Assembly (NCBI GenBank): GCA_963966185.1
Contig: CAWZYM010000205.1
Coordinates: 495,001-559,000 of the forward strand
Length of the DNA: 64,000 nucleotides
Direction: 5' to 3'
From: Rhabditoides inermis
Taxonomy: Eukaryota; Nematoda; Chromadorea; Rhabditida; Rhabditidae
Numbering within the stretch: the stretch's first letter is position 1; every line of letters starts with the position of its first letter. The translations under genes and the position numbers were made by a program. Positions 23,248 through 35,700 of this stretch are shown in pieces. The notes beneath the pieces were generated by a model. The model saw only the letters and a program-made list of their open reading frames with translations, had not been told where the DNA came from and ran no database searches.

Positions 23248-25960
23248 CCCCTCTCTACCCTTTCTCTCTCGGCTTTGTGTGGACAACAAAACAGGAAGAT
23301 CCGTTGGATTCGCATAACTTCTTCCAAAGTATCATCCACCCTACTCCACTCTACCTGTTCCAGGCACGTTCACGCCGTTCTCGCCTTCGGACGTGCTGCG
23401 CGAGACCGAGTACCTCGAGTCGTTCGGCCACCAGATCCGCGTGGGCTGCATCGAGCGGATGCGCGCCGCCGAGGTGGGTAGAAGGGTAGAGTAGTTGCAT
23501 ACAGAGCGCGTAATCCGCGCACATATATATCCAACCCCCTCTGATTTTTTTTCTCGCAGAAATTCGAGCAATTCGAAATACTCACAATCAGAGAGAGGAA
23601 TGGAAAGAGTTCGCTTCTGTCAAATGACGAATCGGTTGAGTGAGTATTTCGAATCGCTGTTCACAACGTGAGAGACCCAGCGAGAATGTGACGGGAAGGG
23701 GGGCGAGAATTGGAGAGGGGAGGGAAAACGGATAGAAGTAAGTGCACATGCGAGAAGCGCCCTCATCTTGTATAGCTTCTGTGTGAGTAGCAGCTCCTAA
23801 CAAGTCCACTTTCTTTCTACTATCGGGAGAATGGAGTGAGTAAAAAGGGGGGGGGGGAGAATTTGAGGTGGAGGAGTGGAGAACCTATTCAGGACACTCT
23901 CTACGAGGACGCGCAGCTCACCGGCATCTACGATCAGGAGATACTCAACAACGTGAGAGATTCTTTCTTTTTCTTTCCAAGTAGCCGACAGTCTTTTCGA
24001 AACTGCCTTCGAAACGAGATCAAATAGTGGGTTTCGACAGCGTAAATGCCTGTTTCGAAGAGATCGACAACACCTTGGAACTCGCAGTAGGCGTTGTATT
24101 ACTGTACTTTACCGTAACCTTACCGTAATTAACATTACCACGTGCTACTTGATTCGAGATAAATATTCCGGTTCTGATTATGACAACAGCTTTGTTGACT
24201 CTCGATACCGGCATACATCTACAATCCTTAGCGCATGCGAGTCTTTCTTTCTAGAAATAAAATCGCAAGAAAACCAGCGTATCTATACCCCCATTATAAA
24301 TACAGCGTGAATAAATAATTATCTCTTTTCATTCCGCGGTTGAAAGAGACCTTATGATTCTTATGAAACAAGACAAATGAGCTACTTCCTTTCCGTCCTC
24401 CGCCATAGACGAGCATAATGAGAACTTCAGTCGGTATTGATCTCATTCTATTTTCTCTACTCTCGTTTGAACATTGCAATGATACTGCTATGCCCATCTC
24501 GCGTTCAGGTGATCGCGTCCCGCCTGTCCTCCTCGCAGATGCAGTCAGTGGACGAGTCGTACAGCAGGGTCAAGGAGAACCCCATGTTCGCGCGCGCCTT
24601 CCAACTGCTCGAGACGCGCTGCCGGCTGGCCAACGGCAGTAGGGGTGGGAGGACGGCATTTCGAACAAACTAGGAATTATGATAGGAACGAAACCGTTGA
24701 TGTTGCAACTCACCGTTCTATTACCGCGATCACACTGAACTGGGAGATTGTATCAAAACGAAACCGCAAAACAGGCATTTATATTATCGCAGGTAGATCA
24801 GAGGTACACGGAACACGGCTCGTCATTTCGGCCGGGTCCCGCTGTCCGCAGACAAAAACCGCGTCGCGACCGCTCCGCTCATTTGGGCTGGCGCAGTGCC
24901 AGGTGATGCGAGCGGTCATTCCCCACAGGGCATTAGCGCGCGGCACGGTGTCTGCAGACACGCTGCGACAGAGAGGGGCGATCGAAATGACGAGCCGTGC
25001 GGAAAGTCAGCTCGGCAGCAGGGGTGGGAGTGGTGGAAACATTGTGGTATAGGAAGTGATGACCGTATATTGGACATTAATGCCTGACGTATTGCCAATT
25101 CGGTGATTCCTTTTCAAATAGAGGTCTGTAGGCAACGGATGCAGGGGTGGGAATGATGGCATTTTGAACAAACTAGAAATTATGATAGAAACGAAACTAG
25201 TAAACTCGTTAACTATGAACTCGTAAAAAAAAGGTTAGGCTGGGAAACGGAAGCAGGGGTAAGACGATGGCATTGAACAAACTAGGATAGGAACGAAACT
25301 AGTAAACTATACCACAACAGTCAAGTACATTTTCAAGATAAGTCTCGCGCAGGTAGAAGAGGTAGATGGGAGTCGTTTCTGTAGTAGCGTGCAGGCAAAC
25401 AGAGCTTCGAGGACGGTGTAAATTGATTTGGCTCTGGCAGTCACTACCAATACCTCTATTTGACAAATTGATCATAATGACATGATCTTGAAGTATGAAG
25501 AGTTCATGAAACGTATATCTTGAATTAAAAATTCGACTTGCTTTGCAGGCTGGCTGTGCCAATTGAGCGATTAGCAATCAATGATCCTGAATAAACGATT
25601 TGACTAGACTAGCTTTGCAGGCTGGCTCTGCCAGAGGGACACATGCATAGCGATTAGTAATCAATGATCCTGAATCCATATTTGACTTGCTTTGCAGGCT
25701 GACGAGCTGACGTGATTATATGAAAGATTTGACGTCAAATGCACAGCGATTTTTCACAAATAATCACGTCAAATTCAGAGCGATTAGCAATCAATGATCC
25801 TGAATCCATATGTGACTTGACTTGCTTTGCAGGCTGGCAGTGCGAGAAGGGCAAGTGTGTGCGGGCCATGCCGCGCTACGACTCCCTCTACGGCGCATTC
25901 TACTACAACGTCCACCAGTCCTATCAGGTTCAGATCTACAAGGACGCCTGTGCTGATTAG
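17656..25960 (+). CDS. GT92 (DUF23) family glycosyltransferase, type II membrane protein
   Basis: Golgi glycosyltransferase family (C. elegans GALT-1 adds galactose to N-glycan core fucose). Fourteen exons: 17656-17729, 18096-18161, 18861-18911, 19247-19320, 20054-20124, 20377-20467, 21004-21112, 21316-21423, 22931-23006, 23104-23182, 23364-23473, 23893-23952, 24509-24638, 25833-25960. They join in phase to 408 aa. Seen: N-terminal signal anchor (VGVLVIWILLSLWLMYVGFF), DDLFVISATVYKT, TVLCAAPLHLRDW (family CxAPLY..W block), LLAFQKAGVARLHPW, YVDCYQLYR, FLIFSSLDEFVIP (the family DxD-like site; first Asp is Ser here), and a Cys-rich C-terminus (GSWQCEKGKCVRAMPRYD, ending DACAD). Family assigned from motif order; substrate unknown. 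A possible extra exon at 23560-23639 breaks the phase and was left out. Confidence 0.75.
17769..18085. mobile_element. TTAA-type MITE with long inverted repeats
   Basis: Ends TTAAAGGGAGTGTACACTCT and the reverse complement AGTGTACACTCCCTTTAA. Inner arms are also complementary (TTAGCACCGGGATGTGAAAA / TTTTCACATCCCGGTGCTAA). It fills most of the first GT92 intron and its right end lies about 12 bp upstream of the exon at 18096. A scrap of a similar end is near 33575-33600 in ST7. Confidence 0.85.
19321..20043 (+). repeat. About 720-bp GA array occupying a GT92 intron
   Basis: The purine tract starts at the splice donor itself (AAG|GTAGAGAGAG) and ends next to the acceptor of exon 20054. It mixes GA dinucleotides with GGGA/GGGGGG blocks. 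The reading frames of 280-394 codons over it are repeat artefacts. Confidence 0.95.
20278..20650 (+). repeat. Echo copies of both borders of GT92 exon 20377-20467
   Basis: Start echo: GCTCGCCACCCGAGA at 20281-20295 repeats 20375-20389. End echo: AACTGGCACGCC...GCTATGACTGG near 20617-20648 repeats GACTGGCCCGCCGCCATGAC at 20446-20465. Both lie in the adjoining introns. Confidence 0.75.
21408..21650 (+). repeat. Triplicated splice-donor junction after GT92 exon 21316-21423
   Basis: The true border CCAGCTGTATCG|GTGAGTC is followed by copies at about 21549-21570 (CCAGCTGTATCGGTGGGTGG) and 21625-21648 (CCAGCTCTATCGGTGCGTC). The downstream intron text (TAAAGTTCCCGCC) is repeated too. Confidence 0.85.
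23012..23103 (+). repeat. GTAGATCAG minisatellite next to a GT92 acceptor
   Basis: Tandem units around GGTAGATCAGTCGATCAGC fill the short intron 23007-23103 and run into the acceptor CAG|GAGTTCC. Confidence 0.8.
24630..25290 (+). repeat. Four copies of the donor region of GT92 exon 24509-24638
   Basis: CAACGGCAGTAGGGGTGGGA at the exon end is echoed at about 25010-25030, 25131-25160 and 25245-25265, with shared intron text (GGCATTT.GAACAAACTAG, TAGGAACGAAACTAG). Confidence 0.8.
24814..25006. mobile_element. Short element with inverted ends
   Basis: ACACGGCTCGTCATTTCGG on the left and CGAAATGACGAGCCGTGCGG on the right are reverse complements, with partly complementary interiors (TGTCCGCAGACA / TGTCTGCAGACA). 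About 190 bp, GC-rich, non-coding, in the last GT92 intron. Confidence 0.6.
25535..25840 (+). repeat. Four-fold acceptor junction before the last GT92 exon
   Basis: The true acceptor TTGCAG|GCTGGCAGTGC (exon 25833) is preceded by copies at about 25541-25560 (TTTGCAGGCTGGCTGTGCC), 25613-25632 (TTTGCAGGCTGGCTCTGCC) and 25690-25705 (TTTGCAGGCTGACGAGC), each with GCGATTAG.AATCAATGATC downstream. Confidence 0.85.
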
Positions 25961-26210
25961 AAATGGAATATTTCACGATATGTCATTTCTGCAATTCGTT
26001 TCCGTTCTGACGGCTCCTGGTTCGGTTCCGTAGCCTTTTTTAAAGATATGTTCCTGCTATGATTTTCAACGTTTGATGTGATTTAGCTTGATGTGTACGG
26101 GTAGTGGTGCTAAAGAACTATTTGATCGTTTTCGATAAACATTTTATATACAACAAACAATGGTGAATAACGAAACTATACTATTCTAGAGAAATCTGAT
26201 TCAACAAAAT

Positions 26211-26217
26211 CAATAAA
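26211..26217 (+). promoter_or_regulatory. AATAAA signal of the GT92 gene
   Basis: CAATAAAG about 250 bp after the stop at 25960 and about 16 bp before the convergent mrps-21 stop codon, so the two transcripts probably end back to back. Confidence 0.45.
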
Positions 26218-26232
26218 GACAAACGCGGTTAC

Positions 26233-26979
26233 TTAGGAGGTGATCTGTCCGGGGTGAGAGTCGGGGCGGTTCTTGCGCATCAGGAACTTCATCTTCTTGT
26301 TCATGTCCTCGTTGAAGATCGCCGCCGACGCCTGAACACGATTCAATAAATTAAGGATGTATCCGGTCAATAAAACATTCCCTGATGTTCAAGATGAGAT
26401 TGCTTTCGAAGATCTGTTTTCAGGTAAACATGGTAAACATACGAACAATCCACGTCGTACTATTTTGTATTAATTAGCGAAAACAAAAGCAATCCCGACC
26501 GGATTGTAGATCAGGCAAGATCCCATTGTTCGGATACATTCTCATAATCAATGAATGAATAACGTACCTCGATGGAGAGCTGCTTGCGCTGCATGTAGGG
26601 CTTCTGGTAGAACTGCGTGCGGCGCACAATCTTCAGCAGACCCTCGGAGTCCATCAGTCTGTAAAATAAGGTATTTTGTAGGTAATAAGGAAAAAAGGTA
26701 CTTTTAGAACTTCTTTTAGAAGATAAACGTACCTGTTGAGAAGGTGGAAGGCGGAGTCGACGTCATTGTTCTTCACCATCACCGTCTTGGTGGCGAATCG
26801 CGGGTGCGCGTTCCAGATTCCTACAATAAAATAGAATAGGAACCATGACGTGATATAAGTACAATAATAGCCACAGTAAAAAAAAAAAGAACGAAAACGA
26901 GTGCCAGAAACCACAACTTACCCTTGAACAGCTTCACCGCAAAGGGCTGGAAAAGGGTACCGCGCCACTTACGAACCAT
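26233..26979 (-). CDS. mrps-21: Mitochondrial small-subunit ribosomal protein bS21m (MRPS21)
   Basis: Component of the mitoribosomal 28S subunit. Four exons in minus order: about 26922-26979, 26734-26821, 26571-26658, 26233-26331. The N-terminus MVRKWRGTLFQPFAVKLFKG is followed by HPRFATKTVMVKNNDVDSAF, the bS21m core (compare the family's [20 protein letters not shown]), then RLMDSEGLLKIVRRTQFYQK, the RRK/QRKQLSIEASAAIF segment, and MNKKMKFLMRKNRPDSHPGQ, close to the conserved KINFLMRKNRADPWQG ending. The product is about 110 aa, somewhat longer than the 87-residue human protein because of the N-terminus. Diverges from ST7 with roughly 590 bp between start codons. Confidence 0.9.
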
Positions 26980-27570
26980 CTGGAACAAATCGTAAAAATG
27001 AACAACAAGATGAACAAACAATAGCAATAAAAAGCAAAAATAATTAAACAAAATTTCAGCGAAATCGATCGTAGTGAAACATGCGTTTTCCACGTCTTAT
27101 TCACTGATAGTAAAAGAGACCAATGTGATTCATTAGACACTATCTAGGACAGCTGGCTGGTAAACAACTTGTTTTTTCTTGTTCTTTTTGTAAACCAGTG
27201 TATTTGTAAAGTTGTTCATAGTTCTATTTCATACGAACTTGTTCGCCTATCTATTCTCATAGTTAGAATGACGTACGACTAACAACCGTCTTGTTGTGTC
27301 GCCTCCTCACTGCGCTGACTTGTTGTAGCCGCGTCTCTCATCGATCCGCCGTTCCGCCCCGTTTCGCCTTTATATAAATTTAAAATGCTGTAGGTTTCGT
27401 ACAACTCGTCGCTGCCGTAAGCGCATGTGTTCCATGCTAATTAGATATTCTCCAGTCGACTCACCTCGAATCGATATCGCATTGCCGCTGTGTGCGTCAC
27501 CTCGCGTGTTATTCGCTTACGTGGTTGTGCATATTGTTTTTGGCCTTTCACAGTCCGTATATTGCAGAGC
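26980..27570. promoter_or_regulatory. Divergent upstream region of mrps-21 and ST7
   Basis: No coding sequence is apparent. An AT-rich TTTATATAAATTTAAAAT at about 27368-27385 is the only TATA-like motif and lies about 190 bp before the ST7 start. Shared promoter use is an inference. Confidence 0.35.
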
Positions 27571-30230
27571 ATGTTCTTCAGTCGACTAAAGTCATGGATC
27601 GCATGGTCGTGGCGCACTCTTTGGACGGTGAGTGTACTTTGACAACATGAACAATCTGCCCGCATTCAATCAATCATCACATCACACATATCACGTCAGC
27701 GTGTAAAACACTATCAATTTATTCCGGATGAATTATATTATTGATTTGTTGTGCAGGTATACGTGGCTCTGTTGATACTGCTCGTCTACTACCTCCGCGG
27801 ACCACTCAAAATCTCGGAGACATTTGAAAACGGTGAGTAGCGAATCAGTGTTCAATCACCGAGTCAGTCAATGAATCGATATTTCAGCCTCGTCCTACTT
27901 CAACAACCTCACACCCAAGTTCTACGTGGCACTCACCGGCACGTCTAGTCTCGTCTCCGGTATCATCCTCATATTCGAGTGGTGGTACTTTAAGAAGTGA
28001 GTTGTTTACTTGTTTACCTGTTTGTTTACATATTTGTTCACTTGTTTACCTTGTAGTAATGCGGTGGACACTGCCTCGGAGGACGGCAGCGACAGTGAGG
28101 AGGCGATAGAGACCAGCAAGAGCACTCCGGGTATGATTATTTTTTACTATTCGGCGATTCGGATTTTGCCTAAAAAAGGCTGCTGTAAAATTGGAATGCA
28201 ACCCATTTTTCGCGAATTCACCGTGCATGTGCTACAAAAATAACCGTTACATGATCTGATTTACAATTTACAATATCGGTTTTCAATCAATAATCACCTT
28301 TTCCAGAATGCAAGGTGTGGCGGAATCCTCTCTGTCTCTTCCGCGGCGCCGAATATGGCCGCGTCGCGTCACAGATGCAACTCGAACCCCTCACCTACTA
28401 CGACATGAACCTGTCCGCGCAGGTACGGGTTATTGATTGATTGATTATTTGCTGTTGTTGTGAATATTTTACCTTATATTTTAACTACTGTGCTATGAGC
28501 GCTGTCCGCGCAAGTACGGGTTATTGATTTATTGATTGTTTGCTGTTGTTGTGTATATTTTTACTGATTTATTGATTCCAGGATCATCAGAACTACTTTA
28601 CATGCGATCACGACTCGAGCAGAGCCGACTATCACAGTGAGTATCTTTATTTGTTGAATGTTGTTCTGGTGTTCAATGTACGTTTCATCAATTGTGCATA
28701 TTGTGAATTTTACTTCCGATTTTTAATTTTAGTCGTGTAGCAAGTGGCAAATAGTGTCTAATTATGATTCCCACTTTGCTTTAATGTATATGAATCGAAT
28801 CGTCAATTATTCAAATTTCATTCATATGGTAATGTAAATGGATCAAGTCGTAGAATTATGATTTCATTTTGTTTCAGTCATACTGTCATACTGATCTATT
28901 GAATCGTGAATCTTTTCGTTTCAGTCATGCAAGTAGCGTAACAAGTGTCAAATAGTGACTTTCAGTGTATATGAATTGAATAGTTTAGTATATTAAGTAG
29001 TAAAAAAGAAAATATAACGTTCACCCTGTATTTTCAGTCATGCAAGTGGCGTGGCGGGAGCGGGACAGCGCGTCCCGGATCAACGCCGCTCACGAAGCGC
29101 TCAAGTAAGGGGGGGGGGGTAAACATGTAAACAAACAAGTAAACAAACAAGTAAACAAACACACAAACAAACACACAAACAAGGGTGGAGTGAACAAGTT
29201 TACTGAAACACTCAATAGAGAGGAGAGGGGCAAGGGCAAGTGGGCAAGTAAACACATAAGTAAACAAACAAACATGCTTTTTACTTTTTACATTTTCTCC
29301 CGTGAGATCAGACAATATTGTAAGCAGGTTAACAAACTGTGAACAAGTCTCGTGAGATGAAACTACATTGTAAACATAACAACACACACTGGGAACGATT
29401 CCCGTTGGGAGCATATTGTTAGATATGTATATGTGAACACTGAACACCTTCCAGGATCAACTCTGAGTGCGCGCCTGCCTTGCTGCTGTTGGCGGAGGAG
29501 GAGTGTAAGACGATTGCCGAGGCGGAACTCATGTTGAGGTATAGTTTATCGATTTATTGATTTCGATTCATTCGATATTATGCTATGAAATTATTCTGCT
29601 ACAATCAGTATGATTGTAGTTGACTTTGACTTTGCGTTTGTGTATGTTATGGCAGGTTGAAACTTATAATTTGTCACATTGGCTGTTCTATGATTTCTAG
29701 CTAGTGATTAAAATGACCCATTTTATTCATTGTGTTGATTACTCTAATTCAAAACATCATAAGATTACTATCTCTACAGCATATCTGAAATCACGTTTCC
29801 CATGAAACGTACTTGCGCGTTGTGTGAATATATAAGAAATCAAATAAAAAGTTTTATCCGTGATCTCTATACACAATCCAGAAAAGAAATGGTTCTAATA
29901 TTTTTAATAGTCTATAAATAGTTATGGCTGCCAGGCGAATATTCTGATTCACAATGGGCTTGCTGTAATTTACCGAAATCTTGCGTCTTTGTCCTTGTCG
30001 AATGTCGTGATATTCTTGCAACAAGGGGGGGGGGCGTGCTATAATCCACCGTATTCCTCTATGATTCGCAGGTAACATACTCATCGTTTCAGGCGAGCGC
30101 AGAAGGCGGCTGAGAATGCGTGCAAGCGGTCGTCGAACGGGAGTGGAGGAGGAGGGGGAGGGTATCATGAGATGGCTGTCAACGACACATTATATCGTGG
30201 GTGGATCTATCTATCTATCTATCTATCTAT

Positions 30231-30292
<62 letters not shown>

Positions 30293-32723
30293 TGATTTTT
30301 GAAATCAGAAGTAGAAATGTGTACATCGACGATTTTGACGAGATATATGTTTCACAGTTGATTGAAAGATTGAAAGTGAGTGGTTTTGACAATTCAGGAG
30401 CTGTTTCAACTCATTTTCTAAAAAGAAAAGAAAAATGTACCGAGTTACCGATCAACAATAATTATGCTTTGATAGCATTGTAAATTGTAATGTTATGACG
30501 AGGTGTTTCCCTTTTAACGGTTGGAACGAATTTAAATCACAGAAGTTCTGTTCAAAATCGTTCTGTGATGAACGATTCCTAGCCCTCTCCCTGTAACGGT
30601 TGGATGGGATGAACTGAAATCACTGAATACTGAAATTAGCCGCCCGTTTGTTATGATCTAAAGTCCACACGCGATTTCGTTCTGTTCAAGTTCAAAATCG
30701 ATAAACCAATCCATCCACGTTTTTTTTCCATATTGCAGGCCGCGACATGAACGTGACATGAACATTTTCTCTTATTGTAAAAAAAAGAAGAGAAGAACAT
30801 TCTCTCTTATCTGATCAACAAATGGTTCCGATTGAATCCTATTCTGCAGGCCGCGACATGAACCTACTCGTCTTCATCCGCCGCCGACTGGCCATGTGCG
30901 CCCGGAAGCAGGGCAGACTGCGGGAGGCGGTCAAGATGATGAAGGATGTGCGTGGGGGGGGGGGGGGTGGGGTGGAGAGGGAGGGAGGGAGAGGGGGGCG
31001 GATGATGGTGATATTCGCTTTGATTGTGTGATAGTAGTTGTCTTGTACATGATAGGAATGGCGCAGACTGTGAAGTTATAGGGAAACTGGAAATAAAGTG
31101 TAGATACATAGAATTAAACTCGCCACATGCCACTACGAATACGTTTCCACGGGAACTTATTTTACGTGAGTGTTAGGTCCATCAATATATCTGGATTGTC
31201 ACTCATTGCAGATCATTCGCGAGAGCAACATGAACGTGCTGGGCATCCAGGAGAATCTGATCGAGGTGAGCTTGTTTACTTGTTTACCTGTTGTTGTTTA
31301 CCTTTGTTTACCTGCTTGTTTACAGGTGTTGCTGGAGTTGCAAGCGTACGCGGACGTGCAGGCGCTGCTCGTGCGGTACGACGGATACGGTGAGTGATAG
31401 AAGGGAGAGAGAAGGCTGAAAATCGATTGTTTTGTCGAATTAGAGTGCAGTGAACGTGGATGGTTATATTATTTTTTTGAAACGTAAAAAATGTAGTGCG
31501 GTTTGTCGGTAAATTAGAGAGGGCGCAGCGCCCTCTCTTTTGGCTTAGGATAAGGCTCGCGCCAGAATTTTCAAGAAGTGATATCCAAAAGTCATGTTAT
31601 AACCAATGTGAACTTGTCCAAATCATGTTAGTTAGATTCGCACCGTTTCGTAGGCCAAATCACTGGTCGACGGCATCTTTGTATCTTTTCTGTGAAAGAA
31701 GTTATGCGCGATCCCGCGCTCGCACTAGGCGAAAGGCCAGCGTGTTTCGTGTCCTTCCCGTTACCGACTTTTCCCAACTTGCACTTTGCGTGTAGTCCGC
31801 CCCGCCGCCGCCAGCGTCAAATGCGCGCCGGGTTTGCATTGTTTTGACCCCGCCAACTATAACCAGGAGGAAGAGCGCAGTAGGCGCGACACCGACTGGT
31901 TATAAGAAAATATGCTGTGAAAACGTTTTGTGAAACGTAACGGCGATCCGTGAATACGATGTGACGTGTGGTACATGAGACGAAGAAGTGCGAGAAGAGC
32001 AGAGGTAGAGAGAGAATGGCAGATATAGAGAGAAGGGCAGATAAAGATGGAGAGAAGGACAGAGAGAGATGGAGAAAGAGCGAGAGAGCGCAGTGAAAGA
32101 GAGAAAGAACAGTGAGAGAGAACAGATGGAGAGAGAGAGAACAGAAGGAGATAGATTAGGTTTTGATTAAATCCAGATGAATAGTCATAATTCAGCACAT
32201 ATTACATATAAAAAATTTCTATGAAATTTAACAAAAGCACATATATTTACTTTAAAAAGTACTTGCGTAAAAAGACTCAGTTTGTCTTGACCCAATTCAA
32301 CAAAAGCGCATGCATAAAACGTTTACAAATACTAACACAAACCTGCACTTCTCTCTCTCTCTCTCTCTCTCTCTCCATCTCCTTTAATTGTATTCTTATA
32401 TTTCCTATGTTAGTTAGTGTCAACAGTCTGGTCTTCGCAGGTTTGTGTTAGTATTTGTAAACGTTTTATGCATGCGCTTTTGTTGAATTGGGTCAAGACA
32501 AACTGAGTCTTTTTACGCAAGTACTTTTTAAAGAAAATGTAAATGTAGGGTTGAGTCATTGGATCAGGATTCAGGTTCAGAAACTTGAATTACTCCTGAT
32601 TATGAGGGACCAATGATATTATGTGTTTAATGGATATCTTTTCTCAGATCTTCGCGAGCCCAAGTCGGCGATTCTCAGCTACACGTCGGCGCTGCTCAAG
32701 ACGAGGGCCGTGGCGGACAAGTG

Positions 32724-32761
<38 letters not shown>

Positions 32762-35700
32762 TCTTCCTGTGTATCCATGTCTCTCTGTTTCTACTATGAA
32801 CTATGAACCTATTTTTCCTCCTTTCCTTTCTTATTTTGTTTGAACGAATTTCGATGATGTTGCACGAAGTACGTTTCATGATTAGAATGAGTGTGTTCTG
32901 CTGTATTCATGTACAATGCGAGCTAGCGTTTTAGTCGAAAAGATATTATTACGATTTATGTATACAATATGTTTCAACGTCTGTAGATGTTTCCTTTTTG
33001 CTGAGACGCAGTCAATCGATTTGTTCTACGTTGTGGAAACACAAAAAACTTAAACATCATCTTTTTTTCAGATTCGCAGTCGAGTACAGCGCGCGTCGCG
33101 GTCTCTCGTCGGCCGAGGCGAACGCGGTCGAAGCAATCACCCGCGCGGTGAGTTGTTTACTTGTTTGTTTACCTGGTTATTTACTTGTTTACCTGGTTAT
33201 TTACAGATCGAGTTCAACCCGCACGTCCCCCTCTACCTTCTGGAGATGCGTCCCATGATCCTCCCGCCCGAGCACTTTTTGAAGGTGGGTGATGGAGTTG
33301 TTGACTTGTTTATTGTCTTTGTATGTTCAACACTCTTCCTAAACACTTTCCTTCTGAATCGCTCCCCGAACACTCCCGAATTGCTTTCGGAATTTCTTTC
33401 GAAGGACGTGACCGTACATCATCGTGTCCAACCACTCTTGCATCGCGCTCGGAGCAGCGAGAGAACGTTCTCATTTTCTCATACTATTTGCATTGTCAAA
33501 CTTGTTGTGAAGTAGTCGTATATTTTTCTTAAATCTGTTTCCGCTTTCAGCTCAGAATCAAAATCTCAGCGATCAAAATCAGAGGGTACACTACCTTTAA
33601 TGTGTACCAATGTATTAATGTGTGATCATCAAGAAAAATCGTTATGTTATTGATTGTAATATAATACTTATTGTGTGAAGTCACATCTTACTTTTCTTTT
33701 CAGCGCGGCGACTCGGAGGCGTTGTCGTACGCGTTCTTCCACATTCAACACTGGAAGAGGGTCGACGGGGCACTGCATCTGCTACAGTGCACGTGGAAGG
33801 GGGGTGAGTGGGGGGGGGGGGGAGGGAGGGAGTGGAGAGGGAGGGAGAGGAAGGAGAGAGGGAGGGAGGGAGGAGGGAGGGGGGGAGGAGGGAGGGAGAG
33901 AGGGGGGAGAGAGGGGGAGGAAGAGAGACAGAAAGGGGATTGTATTATATGTGTGACATGTGAGGATTGAGGATCTGACATGTGAGAGGAAAGAGAATAC
34001 ATTGAGTTATGTTTGAGTGTATCGAACTGTTGTTTCTGTGAAGCGTAGAAGTAATTGTGGTCCAGGTTCAGTTGTGATGAATGTTATGGAGGGTGTAGGT
34101 GTAGAATATGGCTGGACGTGGAAGGTGTGAGAGATAGGCAGATAGGATGAGCGATGTTGAAAGTGAAAGCAGTAGTGGCGAGCATTTGAGTTTTGGACAA
34201 ATATTCTTTGATGTTGTCGATTGTCATGAACAGATTGATATTGATTATGTCTTGTTTAATAAGGTTGTGGTTATCAAGTGAAACATATAAAAATCGCTTC
34301 TCGAAATGTGATTTCAAGCGCATGTGTCCCAGTCTCCATTCTTTGATTAGATCTGATTACTGATTATATACGAACAAGCAACAAAACTGTTACATAGTAT
34401 TTATTCTAATATTCTAGTTTCACTTTTTCGTGAAGTCATGAATCGTGATGTTACAGCGGTAGCAATAGTAGTGAGCAAGTTTGAGTTCTTGTCACATATC
34501 CTTGGATGGATAGTGTTAATGTTGGTGTGACTGTGACACAAAGAACCCATATCGTTGTCTTGTGTTCCTAGTTACTGGATTACTGGATATGATAATATAC
34601 CGCTGTTATTAGCTTTTTCGGCCGATAAGGTTATATTCTTCATGTGAAACGTATATTATCACAAACAAAATATTCAGTGATTCTAATCATGTGAATATAT
34701 ATTGTAGTCGCTAGTCACAATCGATTGTTGTCTGAAAGTCTGAAACTGATTGAACGATTTCATGCGATTCGATTAGTGCGTTTTGATACGAACTTGTGGA
34801 CTGTTATTATAGGCGTGATCAATTTCTTCCGAACCTCGAACGCACCTTTCAAAACGCTTTCGAAACATGATTTCGAAACAATTGGAAGAGATCAAGAGAC
34901 TGACTTCTTCTCTTCTCTTTTATCACACTGTTGTTGCAGCGTTCCGGTCGGTCTCGCGCCCGATTGCCGGCTACTGTATCCCGTACTCGACACAGCTGGA
35001 GGCGGCCGACAGGGAGCTTCTGCCCGGTGGGGGGAGGGATATAGGGAGGGTGAGAGAGGGGATGAGAGAGGGAGGAAGGGAGGGAGGGAGGGAGGGAGAG
35101 GGGAGAGAAGATAGGTGAAGGAAGGTGGGAGGCTGGGAGAGGAGAGATGGATAGGGGAAATAGGAGACGGGAGTGAGTGGGGGGTAGGCAACCTGTGGAT
35201 TGTTTCATTCTCGATTCGGGGTTGAGTTATTGACAACTTGAAAGTTATTTTTAGCAGGTTTAAAACTTATGTCGAAGTGAGAACACCTACCAACTGACAC
35301 TGACTAAGAAGATAGAAATACAGAGAGAGAGACAGACAGAGGACTCTTTCTCTTGCAGACTGGCACGAGGTGTCGGTGTTCCCCCGCAAGGAGAACCCTC
35401 TGTGGTGGCTGTCGCAGACTCTTCTGTGCCTCGCGCTCTGCTCCCTCGCCCTGCTCGTCCATCACTATCCCGGGTGCACCAATGACTATGTGCAGGCGGT
35501 GAGTCTTCCTAAATCCTAATATATAGCAAAGTCGGCGGGTATTACATTGATTTATATTGAGGTGATTAATGGAATTAATCTACCGCATTAATGACTACGT
35601 GCAGGCTGTGAGTGGAAGTGTATGGTTTATGGTATTGGCGTAGTTGGCTATACACTATACTGTGTGTAGGTGCACCAATGACTATGTGCGGGGGGTGAGT

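Noticed and set aside
23560..23639. Candidate GT92 exon (KFEQFEILTIRERNGKSSLL...)
   Set aside because: It has an acceptor and a GTGAGT donor, but including it shifts the next exon (DTLYEDAQLTGIYD) out of frame, whereas skipping it keeps phase. It could be an alternative or pseudo-exon.
24645..25052. 135-codon frame in the GT92 last intron
   Set aside because: It crosses echo repeats and the inverted-repeat element; no family motif, and splicing from 24638 to 25833 is in phase without it.
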